Shown here: piece after piece, positions 12,953 through 21,035 of the stretch
Layout: each line of letters starts with the position of its first letter
How positions within the stretch are numbered: position 1 is the first letter of the stretch
Virus record (IMG/VR): IMGVR_UViG_3300046794_000148
Coordinates: 1 to 26,821 of that record
Source: a virus
DNA: 26,821 nt
Reading direction: 5' to 3' (one strand)
The notes under the pieces: model-generated
Databases searched by the model: none
Told to the model about the DNA's origin: nothing
What the model saw: the letters and a program-made list of their open reading frames with translations, nothing else
Program-made: the position numbers and the translations under genes

Positions 12953-13543
12953 ATGTTGAATAACCAACAATTGAATATCTTAGCTGTGAATGCTAAGAAT
13001 GGTGACTCAGACGCGATGTGGGAAGTGAAGTTTCACTTTCAGAAGATGATTCACCAAATGTCGGATTATAACCGTAACCGACTTAACCAGGCTGATTTTG
13101 AAGACGAGTGTTTCAAGATCATCGAAGATACGGTAATGAGGTTTGAAGCCGAAAAAGGCGACTTACCACAATTGGTCGTCAACTTCGTGAAGAGAAGGTT
13201 AGGTCGAACCACTAAACGTTACAGTACGAAGACAAAAGCGGATGAATACGTTACGGTGCCGATGGTACATAACGAAAACACCGACGGATACACGGAGTTC
13301 GAAATACAAGACGATTTGGCGATCGTCGATAAAGATTTGATGTATAACGAAAGAATCACCGGCTTGGCGGCCGGCGACTCGAAGAAGTTGGCGATCTTGA
13401 AAGCTTGGTCAGAACCAGGGCATAGCGTTACTGCAACCGCTGCGGAGTTGGCGCTCCTATTCGGTGGTAAAGCAGAATCGCACCGCAAGTCCATCACAAG
13501 ATTCAGATCTGAATGTCAGAAAGCGCTGGCGTGCGCAATCTAA
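12953..13543 (+). CDS. Sigma-like transcription factor
   Basis: 196 aa, ATG 12953 with AAGGAGCTG upstream. Residues about 10-85 look like sigma-70 region 2 (NAKNGDSDAMWEVKFHF; QADFEDECFKIIEDTVMRFEAEKGDLPQLVVNFVKRRLGR). After an acidic linker, residues about 140-196 look like region 4 with a helix-turn-helix (AILKAWSEPGHSVTATAAELALLFGGKAESHRKSITRFRSECQKAL). The size fits ECF-like or Xpf-like phage factors. It could direct polymerase to the TGTCC promoters, including its own; the pairing is inference. The first half uses AT-rich codons, the last third phage-like ones. A terminator follows. Confidence 0.7.
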   Translation: MLNNQQLNILAVNAKNGDSDAMWEVKFHFQKMIHQMSDYNRNRLNQADFEDECFKIIEDTVMRFEAEKGDLPQLVVNFVKRRLGRTTKRYSTKTKADEYVTVPMVHNENTDGYTEFEIQDDLAIVDKDLMYNERITGLAAGDSKKLAILKAWSEPGHSVTATAAELALLFGGKAESHRKSITRFRSECQKALACAI

Positions 13544-13552
13544 CATAAACGC

Positions 13553-13590
13553 GGTCGGAGTTTCAGGCACGAAACCCGACCTTGTTCGTT
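13553..13590 (+). terminator. Terminator of the sigma-like gene
   Basis: GGTCGG-A-GTTTC (13553-13564) pairs with GAAAC-CCGACC (13571-13581) around loop AGGCAC, one bulged A. The following TTGTTCGTT is T-rich but broken. Confidence 0.6.
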
Positions 13591-13747
13591 AAAGAGTATA
13601 TCACACTTTCTTAACAATTAAACAATGCTGTTTCAATATGTATGTTGTAAATCTTTGGTAACGCGCTTAACTCACAATTAGCATGTTACCACGGTTGATA
13701 ACGCTTGTCAACGCTATCTAACTATATTATACCCGGAGGTGGCCGCT
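13591..13747. promoter_or_regulatory. AT-rich leader with promoter
   Basis: No gene. TTGTCA (13705-13710), 17 bases, TATACC (13728-13733) forms a likely rightward promoter directly before the RBS. Upstream, TGGTAAC (13656-13662) and GTTACCA (13685-13691) form an inverted repeat, a possible operator. Confidence 0.5.
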
Positions 13748-13945
13748 TTGAAACGCGCTCACATGTTAAATATACGTTCATATAACAACGAAGTTTCACG
13801 TTTTCTTAACGAAATCTCACCGAAACATCGTCACCAGTCTCGCCGATACCCTGACGTTTGGTACAACGGAGCCGTCGCAGAGTACGAAGATGCCGCGGAT
13901 TATATCGACGCGCGCTCTATACGGAGAGGACGGGTGATCGCGTGA
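13748..13945 (+). CDS. Small hypothetical protein
   Basis: 65 aa. The start is TTG 13748, set by CCGGAGGTGG 8 bases upstream; a GTG at 13739 lies inside the RBS. Basic, His/Arg-rich middle (ISPKHRHQSRRYPDVWYNG) and an acidic, tyrosine-rich segment (AVAEYEDAADYIDARS). No family recognised. It is the first gene behind the promoter at 13705 and is coupled to the next by GTGA. Confidence 0.6.
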   Translation: MKRAHMLNIRSYNNEVSRFLNEISPKHRHQSRRYPDVWYNGAVAEYEDAADYIDARSIRRGRVIA

Positions 13946-14478
13946 AGAATCCGTTAAGATGGTCCGCAACTTCCCACGCAATTAAGCGTGTCCGTGAACG
14001 GTTTAATGTCCGCGGCAGCGACGTTCAGGTAACGGAATGGATCGCGCAGAAACTAGATGCCGCGTCGTTTATCGGATGTATTCCGGACGATTCCGGCAAG
14101 ATGCGCCGCGCTTACACATCCGGCAAAGTCGTAATCTTCGTTGCCATTGCGGATAACGCGGTAATCACCGTACGTGAAGCGAGCGTCCAAAAAGAATGGC
14201 GCGGAGTTATCGAAAGGTTAGCGGATAAAGAGCTGCGCAAGCATAAGCGGAGAGCTCTCGCCGAAGAACGCAAACTCCTCGAATTGCGTACGCAGATGGA
14301 AACGGAAGTGTGCGAACTGAGGGCAGCAGCATTAGGAGCGAGGTCAGACGCTAAGCGCAACGCATGCCATGCGAGAGTTAACGCGCTGACTATGCGGATA
14401 ACAGAGGTGGAGCGCGATATAAACCGCGTTAGACGCGATGTTTTAAAGGCGGCCGAGAGTTATGCCGCGGTAATTTAA
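13942..14478 (+). CDS. Protein with RelE/DUF4258-like front and coiled coil
   Basis: 178 aa from GTG 13942 (GTGA overlap; GGAGAGGACGG upstream). Residues 1-80 (WSATSHAIKRVRERFNVRG ... RRAYTSGKVVIFVAIADNAVITVREA) follow the pattern H-x-x-x-R-x-x-E-R then two or three strands ending in a TVRE-like piece, as in DUF4258 and related RelE-superfamily folds. The rest is a long charged coiled coil (KELRKHKRRALAEERKLLELRTQME ...). No antitoxin gene is beside it, so a toxin role is unlikely to be supported; a regulatory RNA- or ribosome-binding role is possible. Function not known. Confidence 0.6.
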   Translation: MKNPLRWSATSHAIKRVRERFNVRGSDVQVTEWIAQKLDAASFIGCIPDDSGKMRRAYTSGKVVIFVAIADNAVITVREASVQKEWRGVIERLADKELRKHKRRALAEERKLLELRTQMETEVCELRAAALGARSDAKRNACHARVNALTMRITEVERDINRVRRDVLKAAESYAAVI

Positions 14479-14747
14479 ACCGTGTCATTACCTATTAAAT
14501 AGCGTACCAAGTCGGCCCTGCGTCGGCTGCGCGGTATTAACTAGAGACGTAGAGATTTCGCACATATCCGGTTAGTGCCGTGCAGCGGGCGTGGGACCCG
14601 TGGAACAGGAGCGGACATTCAAGATCCGCTTAACACGTAGAGGCGGATAACTCCGCTGGCGAAGAGTAAGCCGCGAACGATACGGAGTGCACTCGTATCC
14701 AGTAGCGCAATCCCCGTTCGAAATAAACCGAAAAGGAACGTGATTGC
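14479..14747. other. 269-nt structured, GC-rich noncoding region
   Basis: All frames on the + strand are closed or lack a ribosome binding site. Several stems can form: ATCCGC (14624-14629) with GCGGAT (14643-14648), GATAC (14679-14683) with GTATC (14695-14699) around GAGTGCACTC, and GTCGGC repeated at 14511 and 14522. It could be an RNA leader of the long operon, an operator region or an origin. No promoter was seen with confidence, and no tRNA. Confidence 0.4.
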
Positions 14748-15503
14748 ATGAGTATCCGCGACCAACTGAAACAACGTGAGGAAGACCGTCAAACTCCGAA
14801 AGGCAACGGCTTGAACGACGGACTTCCGGAAGGCATTACGCGCTATGTACGTCTCGGCTCCGAATTGAAAGAAGGCCGCCAGTTCGTAATGCTCGCAGAT
14901 CCCGATAGCTGGTTCTTCTACTTCTGCCACGAGGACGGCGACTTTGCAACGCGGGCCACTTACGTTAAGAAACACACGTGCTTGCATTCACCACGCGGAA
15001 CAGGCGCAGAGTTGAAAGGATTTACGAAGCCTAACGGTGGTGCGTGCATTTCGTGCAAAGCGAAGGCTAAACGCAAATTGTACTTCATGGTTCCGGTGTT
15101 CGATCTCGAATATCAGACGTGGAGAGTGCTCGATATCAAAGAGTTCCACGCGATGAACTTGATCGGAGACTACGACAAGCTCGAAAAGGCAGCGAAGAAG
15201 TTCTCGAAGGATTATTCGGTGGTCGGCGACGTCATTACGATTACAAAAACGTCCGATGGCAAATCGTATTCCCTCGGATCAGGTGACGCGGAGGTTCCCG
15301 TAGATGCAGCGCAATTTGTAGGATTCGACTTCCCGTACGAAGAGCTCGCAAACTTCCGTGACGAAGACGATATCATCGCGCTGTTGAACGAGGCTGATCC
15401 GGCCCATATCGATAAGTCCGTTTTGCCAGGCGCAAGTAATACGCCAGCTCCATCCGATAATGACGCGCCTATCGATATCAGCGACGAAGATTTGCCGTTC
15501 TAA
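14748..15503 (+). CDS. Single-stranded DNA-binding protein, phage type
   Basis: 251 aa, ATG 14748 with AAAAGGAACG upstream. A zinc-type cluster lies in the core (KKHTCLH ... ACISCKAKAKRKLYFMVPVFD), comparable to the gp32-like phage SSBs. The C-terminus is a long acidic tail ending DISDEDLPF, which matches the protein-contact tip of SSBs (D-x-DLPF). It should coat single strands at the fork and bring in the polymerase and nucleases encoded behind it. This is not a standard OB-fold cellular Ssb by sequence, so the call rests on the tail, the zinc motif and the operon place. First gene of the long replication operon. Confidence 0.72.
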   Translation: MSIRDQLKQREEDRQTPKGNGLNDGLPEGITRYVRLGSELKEGRQFVMLADPDSWFFYFCHEDGDFATRATYVKKHTCLHSPRGTGAELKGFTKPNGGACISCKAKAKRKLYFMVPVFDLEYQTWRVLDIKEFHAMNLIGDYDKLEKAAKKFSKDYSVVGDVITITKTSDGKSYSLGSGDAEVPVDAAQFVGFDFPYEELANFRDEDDIIALLNEADPAHIDKSVLPGASNTPAPSDNDAPIDISDEDLPF

Positions 15504-15526
15504 TTAAACGTCAAGGAGGCGGAGAT

Positions 15527-15802
15527 ATGAGCGAAGAAACCGAAGTAAGCTACGAAGTTGTATCGTCGGAATTGACCGTAGCACTCAACGTAGGTAGAGC
15601 GGCTGAATTGCCGCAAGCCGCGGTCAACGTATCCGATTTCGTAAATACGATCCGCGAGCTAACTGGTATTGATTACGTCGTGAATATCGCGGCTGCGGTT
15701 TCTCCAGGACCAACGCCAGGTAAGAACGCAGACGGTTCGCCAATTATCGGATTCACAGCGCCACGAACGATAGAAAACGAGTACGACGAGGAGGACGAAT
15801 AA
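15527..15802 (+). CDS. Small acidic hypothetical protein
   Basis: 91 aa, ATG 15527 with AAGGAGGCGGAG upstream. The front is beta/alpha (SYEVVSSELTVALNVGRAAEL), the end Pro/Gly-rich and very acidic (ENEYDEEDE). No motif recognised. It lies between the SSB and a nuclease-fold gene with tight spacing, so it likely serves the same complex. The downstream start follows its stop immediately. Confidence 0.65.
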   Translation: MSEETEVSYEVVSSELTVALNVGRAAELPQAAVNVSDFVNTIRELTGIDYVVNIAAAVSPGPTPGKNADGSPIIGFTAPRTIENEYDEEDE

Positions 15803-16213
15803 GTGGCACATGTAACGGAAATTACCGGAAAGTATTCGGAGCTGGCGGCGCGTCTTGCGCTGTTAGCTAACGGATGGACGGTCCACAAGGCGGAGACGGA
15901 CGAAGCTTACGATATCCTGGCGCGTGATCCATTAGCAGGTGAATACGCTAAGATTCAGGTTAAGACGGTGCGACAGCGTATGGACCGCGGCGGCGACCTC
16001 GTAGTCTACGCAAGAAAAGGGAACGGAACGACGTACGACTTATCCGACGCTGATTACATTGTTGGCGTGTGGGCGGTCGATGGCGAAATGCCGCGCGTGT
16101 TCATGTTCGAGAATCGATTATGCGGAGAGTACTGGTGCGCAGAGGCCCGCGCTAGGGAGCGTTGGGTAGAGTTATCGTTAGCGCTGAATCGCGGAATGGT
16201 TGCGGCGGCCTAA
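15803..16213 (+). CDS. PD-(D/E)XK nuclease-fold protein
   Basis: 136 aa from GTG 15803, directly after a stop, with GAGGAGGACG upstream. The N-terminal half has the small-endonuclease pattern: E in KYSELAARLALLANGWTVHK, D in DEAYDILARDP and the IQVKTVRQR strand, giving E...D...QxK. A second half with YIVGVWAVDG and FMFENRLCG fits the family (PDDEXK-like, often with homing nucleases or resolvases). A role in recombination or junction cutting is possible; the target is unknown. Confidence 0.65.
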   Translation: MAHVTEITGKYSELAARLALLANGWTVHKAETDEAYDILARDPLAGEYAKIQVKTVRQRMDRGGDLVVYARKGNGTTYDLSDADYIVGVWAVDGEMPRVFMFENRLCGEYWCAEARARERWVELSLALNRGMVAAA

Positions 16214-16281
16214 CGTAAGTAAACGGATTAATACGAATACCGGGCGGAGGTCGTAAAAGACAGCCCACGCGAAGGAGAACG

Positions 16282-17760
16282 ATGAATAATATGGCTAAAC
16301 TTAACGTGGTAATTCCGGCAGTAGAAGTAACAGTGGACGGCGTGACTTATCGTAAAGTTGACCGTAAGGCGCAAGCGGGCGATATCGTTAAGGCGCTCAA
16401 AAATGATGATGACATCGATATGGGCGCATTCTACGCGGTCTATTCGGATTCATGCGGCGACGCTGTGTTCGCGGACAACGAAGGAGACGAAAGAGGCGAC
16501 TACCAACTCCGGAGTAACTCAGAAAATTACGAAGTATACGCGCCAATCTCCGAACCGGCTACCGCAACCGCGTCCGACACAGTCATGTTCGAAGGCGCAA
16601 CATGGCGCAAAGTTGACCGTGATGTCAACGAAGGCGATGCGATTAAGTTTACGGATGAGGGCCGTTCCAGCTACTTGACCAAAGCGGAATTGTACGTTGT
16701 ATGCGAGGTTGATTCTTGCGACGATCCGCAGATTAAAGATGACGACGGGGACGAGTACGACGCAGGCGGCGAGGATTACGAAGTCTACGAGAAGGTAGCG
16801 GAAGAGAAGGCGGTTGAATACCGCGAGGTTAAGCGTAAAGCTAACGTAGGCGAGAAAATCCGCGTTACTAACGTACATCGTTCAGACGAAGAGTTTTCCG
16901 AAGGTGACGTATTGACGGTGAGCAGGGTGGATGGAGCCGGAGACATTTGGTATGCGGAAGAGGTCGACATCGACGGCATAATTTTCTACCAACATCGGGA
17001 ACACGGAAATGAATACGTAGTACTCGAACCGGTAACAAAGTCCGCGGAGCCTACGCAACCTGAACGCCTGGCCGTCGGAGATTATGCGCGTGTTGTAGAC
17101 TTCACGCAAATGTACGCTGAGAGCGGCGTTGTCGAAGGAAGTATCGTTAAGATCACGCAGGATGACGAATCGTATAGACCGTTCAAGGCTACGCTCACCG
17201 ACGGTAATAATGCGGGCTGGTTTACAGCGTCTGAGTTAGTCCGCGCAACAAACGAAGAAGTGTCGGCCGCTAAACGCGCAGCTCTCACCGCGCAATTCGC
17301 GATCGGAGACTACGTAAAGGTTGTGGTTGGATACTGCGAACATAACGCAGGAGACGTATTGAAAATAGACGCTACCGCAAGTATGCATGATTTCTACGTA
17401 ACCAACGCGGCTACTAACCGTTTGGGGTGCATCGACGCAGACAAACTCGTAAAACTCACCGCAGCCGAAATCGCGGAGATCGAACGCAAGCAAGCGGAGG
17501 AAGAGGCTAGACGACGGGAGGAGACGAAGTGGAGCGCGATCGGACGTAAGGTGAACGAGTATAAGCGAGGCGATATCGTGGCTGGGGTCGGAGTGCACAC
17601 GCATAAACACGAAATCGGAACGGTTAAGGACGTAGGGAGTACGCATCTCGGCGTAGACCGCGAAGATAATAAATACTCCGCAATGAAAATCGACGAAGTT
17701 ACGCTTATCGTCCCGGTAGAACAACGCTTCGACCGCGCAGAGGAGGTGGACGCCGCGTAA
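16282..17760 (+). CDS. Large acidic repeat protein, SH3-like modules
   Basis: 492 aa, ATG 16282 with GAAGGAG upstream. At least five to six modules of 65-85 residues recur, each built around a GDxVK/ARVV-type strand: YRKVDRKAQAGDIVKA, WRKVDRDVNEGDAIKFT, YREVKRKANVGEKIRVTN, LAVGDYARVVD, FAIGDYVKVVV, KVNEYKRGDIVAGV. Between them lie acidic stretches (DDDGDEYDAGGEDYEVYE). These look like KOW/SH3-like small beta barrels on a charged chain. A coiled-coil linker (EIERKQAEEEARRREE) precedes the last. It has no catalytic motif; it might be a scaffold or DNA/RNA mimic. It lies in the replication operon, not with virion genes. Confidence 0.65.
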   Translation: MNNMAKLNVVIPAVEVTVDGVTYRKVDRKAQAGDIVKALKNDDDIDMGAFYAVYSDSCGDAVFADNEGDERGDYQLRSNSENYEVYAPISEPATATASDTVMFEGATWRKVDRDVNEGDAIKFTDEGRSSYLTKAELYVVCEVDSCDDPQIKDDDGDEYDAGGEDYEVYEKVAEEKAVEYREVKRKANVGEKIRVTNVHRSDEEFSEGDVLTVSRVDGAGDIWYAEEVDIDGIIFYQHREHGNEYVVLEPVTKSAEPTQPERLAVGDYARVVDFTQMYAESGVVEGSIVKITQDDESYRPFKATLTDGNNAGWFTASELVRATNEEVSAAKRAALTAQFAIGDYVKVVVGYCEHNAGDVLKIDATASMHDFYVTNAATNRLGCIDADKLVKLTAAEIAEIERKQAEEEARRREETKWSAIGRKVNEYKRGDIVAGVGVHTHKHEIGTVKDVGSTHLGVDREDNKYSAMKIDEVTLIVPVEQRFDRAEEVDAA

Positions 17761-17800
17761 ACGCTAGCTTCACGCAATCCAACGAAAGGAGTGAGCGTAT

Positions 17801-19618
17801 ATCGTACCGAAACTAACGCTAAACTTACGGCCGCCTGCGGATGACGGAGCGGCGGAACGGGTAGCAGACGCAGCTAAACGGAAGAAGGCTGCGCAGGAGA
17901 CGGACGAAGAGGCGATCGACCGCGTACTGCGGATGTCATTAACGGATAAGCAACGCGAGTTAGTCGAGGGATTATCGGGCGAAACAGGCAATCGTCCGAC
18001 TCTCCGTACCTCTGGCGGCCAAGTTACGAAGGAAGACGTAATCCGCGCGGCTGAGCATATGCAACGGCAAAGGCAGACGGATCAGCGCGCGGAAAAAGTT
18101 GCGGAGACACTAGCGTCAAAGCCGGCGAATTTCCACATCGTAACGGATGACGCGGAGTTACCTGCGTTCGTCGAACGTATTCGCGAGGAGTGTCGGCGCC
18201 AAATGGCGGAGTGGCCGGACAGGTGGGCGGTACTTGGCGTAAAGTCGCTGACCGCGAATGACTTCGAGGGTACCGGAGTAGACACGTACATTGACATATC
18301 AATCGGATATAGCGTGTGGCTTCCGTTACTGGACGAAGGCTATTACCTTCCGTATGGACACGTTGATATGCGCGGCGAATCGGGCTTCGAGTTCCTTGAC
18401 GATATGAGCGCGCATAAATCAACCGACCGCCAGCTCACGCGTTCAAAAGTCCTTGCGGCAATCGCGCCCTATCTAGCGCAACCAACGCACGGCAAATCGT
18501 TTCATATGGGATCGGCGCGCTATGACTTACACGTTGCGATTAAGGACGGATACGAGATTCACGGCTGCGTATGGGATTCGCTTGATGCGATGAACTCGCT
18601 GAACGAACACGAAGAGTACTTCGGTCTCAAGCCGCTAACCGCGAAGTATGGACGGTATTTCGGAATCGATGGCCCGGTCTATACGTTCGAGGATATGTTC
18701 GGAAACCGTTCACCGGCTCCGTTTAGTATCGAACTCGTCGGAATCTACGCGATAAAGGACGTTCTGTACGGTTGGCGCCTTACGGAATGGCAATTCGAAC
18801 AGATGCGCGTTACGCCGTCCGCAGATAAGCCCGGCAAGCTCCTCGAATGTTACGCGCAGATTGACTCGAGGCTTCCGGAGACAGACGTATTCTTGGCGCG
18901 GTCAGGCTTCTGCGTTGACATTGACGGACTCGCCGCGTTAGAAACCGAGTTCGAACCGCTACTTGAGAAGGCGCGGGCCGACGTATTTGACGCATACCAG
19001 ATTGACGACGCGTTTGTACGTAAGATGGACCGAACGATCAACGCGGCTAAGGTTGCGGACTGGATTGATAAGCAACGTAAGAGAATCGCAAGGAATGAGG
19101 AAGCGCAGACGAAACAACGCGCCATTATTTCGGAGTGTGAGGTCGCCGGCAAAACACAACTCAAGAAGTATACGAACGCAATCGATAGACTTGCGCAATT
19201 GAAGGCGGAAAACTTAGCGCCGGCCGACGAAGAGCACGCGCCACTTAACATAACGGAGTTTTCAATTACTAACGGGAATCACCTTGCGTACTTGATATAC
19301 GACCACCTCGGAATACGCGACCGCACCGGACAGTTTAAGCGCGGTAAGGCACGTAGTACGGCGGCGGACGTCATGGAGGCGTATTACGAAGAGGAGGAGG
19401 CGCTAAAGCCGCTGGCGACCGTAGCTGCGTACGAGAAGCTGCTAACAACGTATATTCAACCGATGTTAGGGAGCGCGGGCAAATCGTCCATTATCGAAGT
19501 AGATGGGCGCGTACACTCGGAGTTCAAAGCGGGAGGAACCGCGACAGGGCGCTACAGTTCGTCAGGTTATAGCGGAAGACCGATCGACATATTACGCGAA
19601 TTTGAAACGGAGGAATAA
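17801..19618 (+). CDS. DNA polymerase I family, N-terminal part (exonuclease and thumb)
   Basis: 605 aa if read from ATC at 17801. AAAGGAG lies 9 bases before this ATC, a stop (TGA 17792) lies just upstream in frame, and the next ATG (17933) has no RBS; the 44 codons between look fully coding (VPKLTLNLRPPADDG...). Residues about 110-330 form the 3'-5' proofreading domain with D154-F-E156 (exo I) and D242 in RYDLH (exo II). The thumb follows, then TGRYSSS (582-588), where family A enzymes lead into the palm. The protein stops 21 residues later, before motif A; the rest is encoded at 19938-21035. It should act as a two-chain enzyme that copies the phage genome. Confidence 0.82.
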   Translation: MVPKLTLNLRPPADDGAAERVADAAKRKKAAQETDEEAIDRVLRMSLTDKQRELVEGLSGETGNRPTLRTSGGQVTKEDVIRAAEHMQRQRQTDQRAEKVAETLASKPANFHIVTDDAELPAFVERIREECRRQMAEWPDRWAVLGVKSLTANDFEGTGVDTYIDISIGYSVWLPLLDEGYYLPYGHVDMRGESGFEFLDDMSAHKSTDRQLTRSKVLAAIAPYLAQPTHGKSFHMGSARYDLHVAIKDGYEIHGCVWDSLDAMNSLNEHEEYFGLKPLTAKYGRYFGIDGPVYTFEDMFGNRSPAPFSIELVGIYAIKDVLYGWRLTEWQFEQMRVTPSADKPGKLLECYAQIDSRLPETDVFLARSGFCVDIDGLAALETEFEPLLEKARADVFDAYQIDDAFVRKMDRTINAAKVADWIDKQRKRIARNEEAQTKQRAIISECEVAGKTQLKKYTNAIDRLAQLKAENLAPADEEHAPLNITEFSITNGNHLAYLIYDHLGIRDRTGQFKRGKARSTAADVMEAYYEEEEALKPLATVAAYEKLLTTYIQPMLGSAGKSSIIEVDGRVHSEFKAGGTATGRYSSSGYSGRPIDILREFETEE

Positions 19619-19620
19619 AT

Positions 19621-19950
19621 ATGTTCTATACATTTTCGCAAAACAATTCAGGTGGGACATTTGATGTAAACAACCGCGTGTGCGAGTACGTAATTGTTGA
19701 GGCGGATTCCGCTAAAGACGCAAACGAGAGAGCGGAGAACGTCGGCGTTTACTTTAACGGCTGTGATACCGGTGCTGACTGTGAGTGTTGCGGTGACCGC
19801 TGGTACGAACAATGGGACGAGTCGGACGGCAAGGAGGTTCCTTCGATCTACGGAACGGCAGTAACTGAGATGACTGCGGGGTTCTTCCGTAAACAAGCTT
19901 ACGTTTATTACAAAGATGGCCGTAAGGAGGCGGTAATATTTCCGGAGTGA
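19621..19950 (+). CDS. 109-aa protein inserted between polymerase halves (DUF7296-like)
   Basis: ATG 19621 behind ACGGAGGAATAA. The start MFYTFSQNNSGGTF and the cluster CECCGDRWYE (about 58-67) match a small family seen in Gram-positive phages (I believe the DUF7296 type) of unknown role. It has no nuclease motif, so it is not an evident homing gene. It starts 3 bases after the first polymerase part and overlaps the second, so all three are co-translated. CxCC may bind zinc. Codon use agrees with the phage. Confidence 0.7.
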   Translation: MFYTFSQNNSGGTFDVNNRVCEYVIVEADSAKDANERAENVGVYFNGCDTGADCECCGDRWYEQWDESDGKEVPSIYGTAVTEMTAGFFRKQAYVYYKDGRKEAVIFPE

Positions 19951-21035
19951 AAATAACTGACGCGAACTACCATGCTATCGTCCGTAAGCTCATCTCAGAC
20001 AACCGTAAGGTAAGGCGCGGCCTAAATGCCCAGAATTTACCATCAAAAGGTGCAGGTAACCGTGTCCGTAATCAATTCGTTCCACGCGAAGGCTTCACGT
20101 TCGTAGGCGCCGACTTAGGCCAGATTGAGCCGCGCATAATGAGTCACATCATGTATACGAAATACAGCGATAACTCTATGCGCCAGATATTCGTTGAAGG
20201 CGTTGACCTTTATACGACGATGGCGATGATGACGTTTGATCTCGCGGAAGAGTATTGCGTCGACAAAGCGTATGATCCGACCGGCAAGTTCAAGCCACGC
20301 GTCATGATGAAGACGGGCCAGCTCGCCGTATCCTACGATCAGTCCGTTAAATCTTTCGCAAAGAAGATGCAGGTTACTGACGATGTTGCGCAGATGTTCT
20401 TCGAAAACTTCGATCAGACGTTTCCGTCGTTTAAAACGATGGTGGCTGATATCCGCGACTTCATGCGCCAGCACGGTTATGTCGAAACACTATTCGGCCG
20501 TAAACGACGCTTTCCGGATTATAAACGTGTAGCTGCAGCGGCCGCGAAGAATGAACAGCGCTTAATCCGCTTGTATACAGAACGGAAGGCACTACGCAAC
20601 AAAACGAAGCCGACCGACGCGGATCAACGTAAACTTACCACGCTGCAGGAAGAGATCGATAAGATCGCGGAGGATCGCGGCAATGTCGGCTACTGGGAAC
20701 GCGCATCATTCAACGCGGTTATCCAAGGAACTGGCGCTGACATTCTTAAGCGCATCGGTATCCGTATGGCGCAGATTTGTCGGGAACGCGGATGGGAGTT
20801 TAACGCGTCAATACACGATGAAGTTATCGTAAGCATTCCAGACGACCAGGTGACTCCGGAAACAATCGCGCTCATTAACGAAGTGATGACGAAGACTTCC
20901 GAGTTGAGCGTACCGCTTACGACGGACATTGCGATACAAAAGCGCTGGATGATGGAGTATTCAGCGGACGAATGGGACTACGTGAATAACCGGCCGTTGC
21001 CGGAGTTTGCGAATAAATACGGGGAGGCTGCGTAA
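19938..21035 (+). CDS. DNA polymerase I family, C-terminal part (palm and fingers)
   Basis: 365 aa from ATT 19938, which sits 7 bases after TAAGGAGG; the alternative GTG 19947 (overlapping the previous stop as GTGA) has that RBS 16 bases away. The front (KITDANYHAIVRKLISDNRKVRRGLNAQNLPSKGAG) continues family A polymerase after TGRYSSS. Motif A is GADLGQIEPRI (D59), the O-helix R121-VMM-K125-TGQ-L129-AVS-Y133, and motif C SIHDEVIV (D294, E295). Leu replaces the Phe762 of E. coli Pol I. All catalytic residues are present, and the gene alone lacks thumb and exonuclease, so it needs the first part. Confidence 0.85.
   Translation: MSGVKITDANYHAIVRKLISDNRKVRRGLNAQNLPSKGAGNRVRNQFVPREGFTFVGADLGQIEPRIMSHIMYTKYSDNSMRQIFVEGVDLYTTMAMMTFDLAEEYCVDKAYDPTGKFKPRVMMKTGQLAVSYDQSVKSFAKKMQVTDDVAQMFFENFDQTFPSFKTMVADIRDFMRQHGYVETLFGRKRRFPDYKRVAAAAAKNEQRLIRLYTERKALRNKTKPTDADQRKLTTLQEEIDKIAEDRGNVGYWERASFNAVIQGTGADILKRIGIRMAQICRERGWEFNASIHDEVIVSIPDDQVTPETIALINEVMTKTSELSVPLTTDIAIQKRWMMEYSADEWDYVNNRPLPEFANKYGEAA

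Noticed and set aside
13942-14478. Toxin-antitoxin system
   Set aside because: The RelE/DUF4258-like front is only a weak resemblance and no antitoxin-like partner is adjacent.
14700-14735. tRNA T-loop (GTTCGAAAT at about 14716)
   Set aside because: The flanking bases do not form a T stem, and no D or anticodon arm lies upstream.
16519-17724. Several leftward frames within the repeat protein gene
   Set aside because: They mirror the repeats on the other strand, lack RBSs and overlap each other.
17933-17935. ATG 17933 as the polymerase start
   Set aside because: No ribosome binding site; the frame stays open and coding for 44 codons upstream to an ideal AAAGGAG.
18024-18422. 132-aa leftward reading frame inside the polymerase gene
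   Set aside because: No RBS, Arg/Pro-rich composition typical of an antisense shadow of a GC-moderate gene.
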